Shown: positions 57,720 to 64,000 of the stretch, in pieces
Numbering within the stretch: the first letter of the stretch is position 1
Layout of the letters: the number at the start of each line of letters is the position of its first letter
Assembly: GCA_029891345.1 (NCBI GenBank)
Contig: CM057009.1
Location: 292,532,966-292,596,965, forward strand
Source of the DNA: Dryococelus australis
Taxonomy: Eukaryota > Arthropoda > Insecta > Phasmatodea > Phasmatidae
Length of the DNA: 64,000 nt
Reading direction: 5' to 3'
Notes under the pieces: model-generated
Databases searched by the model: none
What the model saw: the letters and a program-made list of their open reading frames with translations, nothing else
What the model was told of the DNA's origin: nothing
Program-made: the position numbers and the translations under genes

Positions 57720-58535
57720 TAAATTCCTTAATTTTATTAACTGATTGGGAGATACATACTAAATATAATGTGAGTTAAAGGTGAATTGATGTGTTATCAT
57801 TAAATATAGATTTTTTTGTGTTGCAGAGACTGTTATGATAAATATAAAATACTTGTAAGCTAATATTTCTATATCTATTGAGATGGAGTTCTCTGGCAAT
57901 TTAAATGGTAATTAGAAGAGACATACAAAACTTCTTGATGAAAGTTTTTTTTTCAGTAAATAAAGAAGAGAACGGAAACATGTGCTAATTAGTTATTTAT
58001 AGAGAGAGGTTTTTTTCCTCCTATTTATTAATTAATGTTTTGAATATAGATATAAGCATGTGACTTCAGTAAATTCTCAAATATTAACCACCTTCCTGTT
58101 GCATTCAATTTGACACTAGATAGGGTGTGGGAGGTCATATATTTTTGAAAATGAAGTATGTCTCTTAGATGTTTTGAAATTGAGTATTTAGTTTATTTTT
58201 TATATGCAGAAATGATTCGAATATCGTAACATTAGGTATAAATATATAGGTGTTTTTATTGTAAATATTTTAGTTATATTGTTGTTGAGTGTATGGCGAA
58301 TGAAATAACTTCCATGGTGTGATGGAGAAGGTATGTGAATTAAAGGTGGTGTTAGCTTAGCTGATTTGAATGTTTTGGAAACTAAGTCTGTAGGTCTGAT
58401 GTTAGTATTGTAAGTTGAAATGTGCTTGTAATATGATTGTGTTTGTTTTGGTTCATTTGAGATGTATGGCAAGTTGATATATTTGTAAAGTTATTTTTTC
58501 TGTTGGCTAGTATGTGTATTTGGATTGTGTTATTG
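57720..58535. other. Unique AT-rich centre of the long-TIR element, right part
   Basis: No gene is recognised. Minus-strand frames extend out of the adjacent minisatellite but have no known domain. Confidence 0.4.
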
Positions 58536-58539
58536 AATG

Positions 58540-58745
58540 TGTGTGTGTGTTTGTGGTGCTGGCTTAGGATGTGGTGCTCTTTGGGGTGCTGCCTTAGGAT
58601 GTGGAGCTTGTAGAGTCTGTGGAGCAGATTGTGGGGCATGTGGAGAAGATTGTGGATCATGTGGAGCAAATTGTGGAGCATTTGGAGAAGATTGTGGAGC
58701 ATGTGGAGCAGATTGTGTAGCATGTGGAGTATGTGGAGCCTTTGC
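58540..58745. repeat. Minisatellite of TGTGGAGCA-type units, open on both strands
   Basis: Units of 9 and 12 bases (TGTGGAGCA, TGTGGAGAAGAT) repeat for about 200 bases. All repeat lengths are multiples of three, so frames stay open: Cys-Gly-Ala repeats on the plus strand, and Ala-Pro-His/Pro-Gln or His-Asn-Leu-Leu repeats on the minus strand. A short GT run (58537-58552) adjoins. Words such as TGTGGAGCAGATTG also occur in the GC-rich tip of the right TIR (about 61399). Either a coding minisatellite or a DNA-level repeat. Confidence 0.75.
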
Positions 58746-58889
58746 ATAAGTGTGAACTCGCCTCACAAGCGAAGCTGTTCCCTGAGCACTGTTCGCGAGG
58801 TGTGATTACTTGTTATGCATTTTTTATCGGAGTTTAAGGTATCAGTCTCGAACCAATATGTAAATTCTATCTTGTATGGTTGTCCATTG

Positions 58890-60184
58890 CTTATTACACC
58901 AATGTATTTACCTTGATGGGTTTTGCTCATTGTTCACTGTTTAAAGTACAAAATAATAACAATTAATAAAATGTAAGTATCCTGATTGGGAATCGAGTTC
59001 AGTAGCAATCTGCTCACTAGTTGTTAGAGCTCGAGCTTAGGGACTATAGCTTTGGTAGATGTGAAGTTATGAGTTTCTATTCTTAAATATTAGGTTTAGA
59101 TGTGTTTGTCCTTGTAGTCTTGCTTGTAATTGGGGTTGATGTGTATGTTATGTATTCGATGTTTGTAGGTTTGGTAGATGGGAAATTAGGAGTTAGTATG
59201 AGTATAAAAAGGCTTTAGGTGTGTTTGCCCTTGTAGTCTTGTTTGTTGTTGGTGTTGATGTGTTTTTTATTAATTTGATGTTTGTAGGTTTGCTAGATAG
59301 GAAATTATAAGTTAGCATGCGTATAAAAGGGCTTTATGTGTGTTTTCCCTTTTAGTCTTGTTTGTTGTTGGGGTTGATGTTTATTTTATGAATATGTTGT
59401 TTGTAGCTTTGGTATATGTGAAATTATGAGTAAGTATGCTTATATAAGCGATCTAGGTTTGTTTGACCTTGTAGTGTTATTTGTTTTTGGGGTTGGTGTG
59501 TGTTATGAAATTGATCACAAAAGCATCAATGGTTCAGAAATTATGATTAACTATGTTGATAAAAAGGGTTTAACACAAAATTGTCTTTGTAAGAAAGTTA
59601 TTAGGGCTCAAATGATCTTACCACCAGGATGGATGTCGGGTATGGAATCTAAGATATCAATTTGATCACTATATCTTCAACAGTTCAGAAATTATGAGTA
59701 AGTTTGCTTATAAAAAGACTTAAATGAATAATTGGCTTTGATTGAAAGTGTTTAGGGTTTAAATGACCTTACCACCATAATGAATGTCGGATATGGTGCC
59801 TATGTTATTGATTTGATCACTATATCTTCAATGGTTCGGAAATTATGAGTAACTATGCTTATAAAAGGGCTTAAATGCATAATTGGCTGCTCGAAAGTTT
59901 TTAGGGCTTAAATGATTTTATCACATTAATGGATATTGGGTATGGTGTCTATGTTATGAATTTGATCCCTATAGAGCCAAAGATTCGGAAATTATGAGTA
60001 ACTATGCACATAAAAAGGGCTTAACTCAAAATTGACCTTGACAGAAAGGCCTTATGGCTTAAATGGCCTTAGTATTATGGATGCCCATAACATTAATGTT
60101 TTGGAAATTATGGCTATATTTATAAAAGGGCTTAAGTCCAGATTGATCTTGCTAGAAAGTGTTTAGGACTTAAATGACCTGTTG
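58890..60184 (-). repeat. Long-TIR element, right inner tandem array
   Basis: Units of about 150 bp (for example, the start-to-start spacing between 59751, 59900 and 60051 is 149-151), each with GGAAATTATGAGTAACTATG, CTTATAAAAGGGCTTAA and AAATGACCTTA. Each unit contains TATAAAAGGGC, a TATA-like word, so the array repeats a possible promoter element. Confidence 0.88.
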
Positions 60185-60664
60185 AAAGGTAAAATATGTG
60201 TTGTATTTGATGTTTGGAGTGGTTACATAATTAATTTTAAAATAAAAAAATATGCTTCTATGATTCCTAAAATTCAAGGTGGTGATGGTTATAGTTACAT
60301 AAACATTTTTTCTGGCCATATATTCGTAAGTGTTTAATGAATACGAATATTTTAAAATGTCTCATTATTATGATTGTTTTGTAAAAAAAAATTATATATA
60401 TAAATTTAAAGACAAATAACTTTTTTTATTAAAAAATTACATTTTGAATATTTGACTGTTGTATCCCCACAAACTAAATCTCCTTTAAATACGAGTTCAT
60501 AAGCATATTGTTTCATATATGTATATTTAACAATTTTAAAATTTCGTATACATAATAATACTTCAATTCCTAACTTTTTTATATAATTATGCTTTAACTA
60601 ATCAATTCTTCAATCATGATATATACTACATATTCGTTTTGATTATGCAAGTTTGTAGGCGTGT

Positions 60665-60739
<75 letters not shown>

Positions 60740-61516
60740 ACAAAATTTATAATTCTATGTTTACTGCTGACGTGCTATCCGAGTTGTCAAAGGCGTCGGG
60801 AAAATTGGCGACTTATAGATTCGTGGTCCAAAACCATCCGAAAGCAAAGTTTTTTATAGTGTACTAACACATTACAAATATCATTGCGAGAAATGTCTTA
60901 TGCTTCCAGATGATCTCAGAGTTCATAGTAACATTTAATATCATTAACAAGATTGGCCCTTGGAGTGCAGCGACTCACTCTCTGGCAAGCATTGCGAGAA
61001 CTTGTGTGCTATCTAACTGCCGATGACATCATCAAGTGACATTAGCGCTCCTGTTGGTCAGCTGTACAACTAATATGGTGGCCGATGACTACAGCAGTGC
61101 TGTCTAACGTGAAGTATGAAATTGAAGACAGCCTACCTCGCTGGGAAGGATTGTAAAGGGGAGGGTGTTAACCATATCTGAGGAGAGATGGTTGTCGAGG
61201 GGAGGGGTGGGGCTGTAAGTATGTGAAGGGGTGGAGAGGGGTGTTACTGTATAACACCTCAGGTGTAGATAACCTCAGTATAGCTTGTTGTGAAGAAGGA
61301 TGGGTGGGGAGGTGGTGGTGGTGTATGTAGGTGAAGGGGTTGGAGCATGAAGATAGGTGCTACACGTGGACCAATCACAGCACAGGATTAGTACCTCAAT
61401 TGTGGAGCAGATTGCGGGGCTGACTGCAGCGCTATGTGTGGACAAATCTCCGCACAGGATTAGCTCCGCAAGTGAGGAGCTAAGTGCAGAGCTAATTGCG
61501 GAGCAGTGCGGAGCTA
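60185..61516 (-). repeat. Long-TIR element, right outer inverted repeat
   Basis: Reverse complement of 47059-48288, with a TA microsatellite expanded at 60669-60738 and small indels. It ends GCGGAGCTA at 61516, mirroring TAGCTCCAC at the left tip. Confidence 0.92.
60669..60738. repeat. TA microsatellite in the right TIR
   Basis: About 35 TA dinucleotides. The corresponding place in the left TIR (about 47820) has only a few, so this expanded after the two TIRs separated. Confidence 0.95.
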
Positions 61517-61914
61517 TGTGTTCTAGCTTTTCCAGCGATTGTGGTCCTAGGTTAATCTAATGGGACTTCGCCCAGCCCCCCATCCCTATGTAATTCTAGA
61601 AGTGAGTTAGGATCCGTGCGTCCCTACTACTATCATTCCGTTAAAGAACTAAGTGAATATTTGCACGAAACATAAGTTTCCCATAATTTATAACGGCTAA
61701 ATGAGCGAACGTGTGCTTAAGGACAGTCTTGGGAGCTGAAAGCTTCGCTAGCAGAGTGCATGGTCTTGTCTCAGAGAGTGCAGGCTTGACGCACAGGATC
61801 TAGGCTCCCACACACACACATAAAAGCGAGGATGCAACATGTTAGAAAAGGATTCCCCAGAAAAAAATATATTTGTCAATGGAGACACTGCACGTCTGTT
61901 TTACAGTATCCTCG
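61517..61914. other. Non-coding spacer between the long-TIR element and the right inverted arm
   Basis: No gene is recognised. Contains a short CA run at about 61810-61820. Confidence 0.5.
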
Positions 61915-62177
61915 TGTTGAGTCGAGTTGAGTGATCTGGGCCGCTCTTAATAACAAGGCATTGAGAGCCGATAAGGGTGAAATGAGGTGAGAGTGGAGCA
62001 ACGTCGCAATGCAAGGGCAGGGTAAACGTGAGTTCCCCGAGAAAACCCGCCGACCAGCTGCATCGTCCTGCACGATTCACTCTTGCGTAACTCCGGGTGT
62101 GACCCAGCCGGGGAGTAAATACAGGTCGTCTTGGTGTGAGGCGAGCAGTCTAACCGAACAGCCCAACCACTGCGGCC
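61915..62177 (-). mobile_element. tRNA-derived SINE, copy 6, at the inner edge of the right inverted arm
   Basis: Reverse-complement partner of copy 5: it begins in a GAGTTGAGT-type tail at about 61915 and ends with the tRNA-like head near 62177. It has the same flanking base sequence as copy 5 on its outer side (AGTATCCACG). It was therefore duplicated with the arm, not inserted independently. Confidence 0.9.
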
Positions 62178-63858
62178 TCAAGTATCCACGTGTTAATGTT
62201 GATCGAAATCGAATACAAACTCGTATTTTAGCCTTTACACAATACAAACCATTATATGATTGTGAAATATTTCTATAATAATGTCACATTTGAGGCTGCG
62301 TACAAAAATAATTCCGGAATCCACACGCAGCCTGTTCGCACGTATTTGTCAAGAATATATAAGTCGTGCAGTTGCGCCAGTATATTAATTTTGATATGTT
62401 CATTCATGTTTCACGATTCTCATAACGTTAGTATGGTGTGGCCTGTGTCCTAATCGTAAATTACAATCGGCCTTTTTTTTTCATGTCCGGTATGAATAGA
62501 GTTCCGCCTCCTCTCTTTTGTTTCTCTTAACGTCTTCCTTCTTCTTACTAGGTCCATCCGTTTTTTCTTAATTTTTTCTTCATGACGGGCAAAACAAACA
62601 CACGCGTATATATGTTTGTATATGCGCAATAAGTCACACACACACACACACGTACATACATTAAAATCACTGGGTATTTATGCAGACACATTCATTTATG
62701 GATTAGAGTTTATATTAAATGCTATATATTCGCAATAACGAAATGTGTGCAAAATAATGTCAAAATATATGTTTTTAAAGGCCTATTGCTAGGAGTTAAA
62801 GCGCGAAGATATGCGAACACAGTTTTAAATGGAAAAAATAAGTTTTAGTTTTATACTTCCACTGTGACTTGCGTTTAGGTTATATTATACATGTTTATGG
62901 CTGATGGATAAAAGTACTCATTTGAAACACGCAAATATTCGTAATATTAATATTCGATCTAAAATAAATGATCTTATTTAATGTCTGTGTAACTCAACGA
63001 AAGTAACTGTGACGGGCTATAAAAGTATAACTTATACGTATCGCTTAATGCTGGACAGATTTCGGAAGCATCACGAATCGGTTGATCACGGAAAAAAAAT
63101 GATGTGTCATTCGGTAAATGTGCGAAGTTCCTGTATTCGCATACTATGGTTTTATATTTGGTCTCTAATGGTTTTGCGGACTTATTTATTTACCCTTGTT
63201 AATGTTCTAAATGTCTCGATATAGTAAATGTCTCAATGCAAGGCAGAGTCGGAAAATGTTCAGATCGCACTGTAATACATGTCCCACTTTAACACTAATG
63301 GATAAATAGTAAAAAGGTTTGACGTTAGATGCGAAATATTCATTTGTTATATTGCACGTGTGATTCTACTCTATAGAACCAACACACCTCATGTGCGTTA
63401 AGGATGAAAATTTTTCGTATCAATGGGAGAGTTCAAAGACTTAAGTGTGCATTAAACTTACTCATAATGCATGAATTATTTATTTTTCCCATTAGGATGG
63501 TAACTTCATATGTTTGAAGAGAGACACCTGTGTGGAGAGTTTGTTGCCATTATAATTTATGTAAAATTACGTAAGTACTTTACAGTGATTCCTCCACTCC
63601 CAAGTTGGTGTTACCTCTTACTATGAGTCTCCCTCCCAACTGCTTTCAGAACCCAGTCGTAGCCACTAGACAATAAAAATAAATATTATTATTATTGTTG
63701 GGGTGCACATGCTGCAAAGAAAAGAAACAATTATCCACACATTAACTACTCGGCAATGTTAATGGTGAGATATGCTAGTAAATCTTAACAAACATAATTA
63801 TTTTTAAATTTCTTGTTAAATATCGTTAGCTTTGTACCCGCAACCACTTTTATTTTAG

Positions 63859-64000
63859 AGCGTATGAAAATGGAGATATTTCTTCGTTATCATTAGAAGT
63901 TTCCTCGACATTACCCGAAGATGATTGGCTAATGGAAATTAATGCAACCCCATTACCTGACCTGCCTCAACTACTGGTTGAAATTGATCCAATGCTTCCG
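63859..64000 (+). CDS. Putative internal exon, right-arm copy, cut by window end
   Basis: Reverse-complement partner of the exon at 26915-27148, with the same TTTTATTTTAG acceptor. The frame remains open to the window end (AYENGDISSLSLEV, then DDWLMEIN). The 3' part lies outside the window. Preservation of both the splice acceptor and the frame argues that it was coding when the arms separated. The family is not recognised. Confidence 0.5.

Larger units (their letters stand above)
47059..61516. mobile_element. Large element with inverted ends over 2 kb, superfamily unknown
   Basis: The outer ends both begin TAGCTCC and are full of short TAGCTCCGCA/GCTCCGCAATT-like words for about 150 bases. 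Inward the two sides mirror each other for over 2 kb: left 47059-48288 and 53407-54450, right about 58890-61516. The inner parts are arrays of about 150-bp units. The left side is interrupted by a 5.1-kb P-like element. Without it the element is about 9.3 kb, with a unique centre (about 54450-58890) carrying a zinc-finger gene. No known transposase is seen. A target duplication is not evident at the tips. Confidence 0.85.
61915..64000 (-). repeat. Right arm of large inverted duplication (cut by window end)
   Basis: Partner of 27007-33481. It begins exactly at the tail of the SINE copy and includes the CA repeat, the purine-rich tract and the putative exon in opposite orientation. It lacks the 4.4-kb insertion and shows a single TTAA at 63045-63048. 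Confidence 0.93.

Noticed and set aside
59040..60180. CRISPR-like regular array
   Set aside because: Units are about 150 bp with no short identical repeats separated by unique spacers. The array is mirrored in the other TIR and the genome is eukaryotic.
60661..60867. 68-aa frame beginning with Ile-Tyr repeats
   Set aside because: Microsatellite translation that runs into TIR sequence.

Overview
The window reads as nuclear DNA of a large, AT-rich animal genome, most likely an insect or other arthropod. The support is: a TATA box followed about 30 bases later by the arthropod initiator TCAGT, several copies of a tRNA-derived SINE, THAP-domain transposon genes, Tc1/mariner transposons, a Polinton (Maverick) remnant, and almost no long open frames. 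I see no bacterial operon, no rRNA and no convincing intact host gene. Nearly every recognisable coding stretch belongs to a mobile element and is broken. The species cannot be named from this sequence.

Layout. Positions 1 to about 4.8 kb hold a decayed Polinton. It has a packaging ATPase on the minus strand, then on the plus strand a small hydrophobic capsid-associated protein, an adenovirus-type cysteine protease, the minor capsid protein and the double-jelly-roll major capsid protein. All carry stops or frameshifts. A SINE with a 12-bp target duplication sits just downstream. From 5 to 27 kb the DNA is mostly AT-rich and non-coding. It holds SINEs, a family of MITEs with GTTCACG-type inverted ends, degenerate repeat arrays, a CpG-rich island near 19.4-20.4 kb and a few unexplained GC-richer patches.

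From 27.0 to 64.0 kb the window has nested inverted structure. An outer inverted duplication pairs 27007-33481 with 61915-64000. Its left arm carries a 4.4-kb TTAA-flanked (piggyBac-type) insertion, and the right arm shows the empty site. Inside lie: (1) a Tc1/mariner-superfamily element (37230-45055) split by a roughly 6.5-kb insertion, which contains a THAP exon and a foldback structure that was itself invaded by a deleted Tc1 element; (2) a 549-bp MITE at 45173-45721; (3) a 14.5-kb element (47059-61516) with inverted ends over 2 kb long built partly of about 150-bp tandem repeats. The left end of (3) was invaded by a 5.1-kb THAP-encoding (P-element-like) transposon, and its right end preserves the uninterrupted target site. 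The centre of (3) carries a decayed six-finger zinc-finger gene with a clear core promoter and a poly(A) signal.

The most unusual candidate is the long-TIR element at 47-61.5 kb. I cannot assign it to a known superfamily. A putative exon is preserved in both arms of the outer inverted duplication. Because the arms mirror each other, three insertions (TTAA element, P-like element, deleted Tc1) can be delimited exactly against an empty site inside the same window, which gives unusually firm boundaries and a relative order of events.
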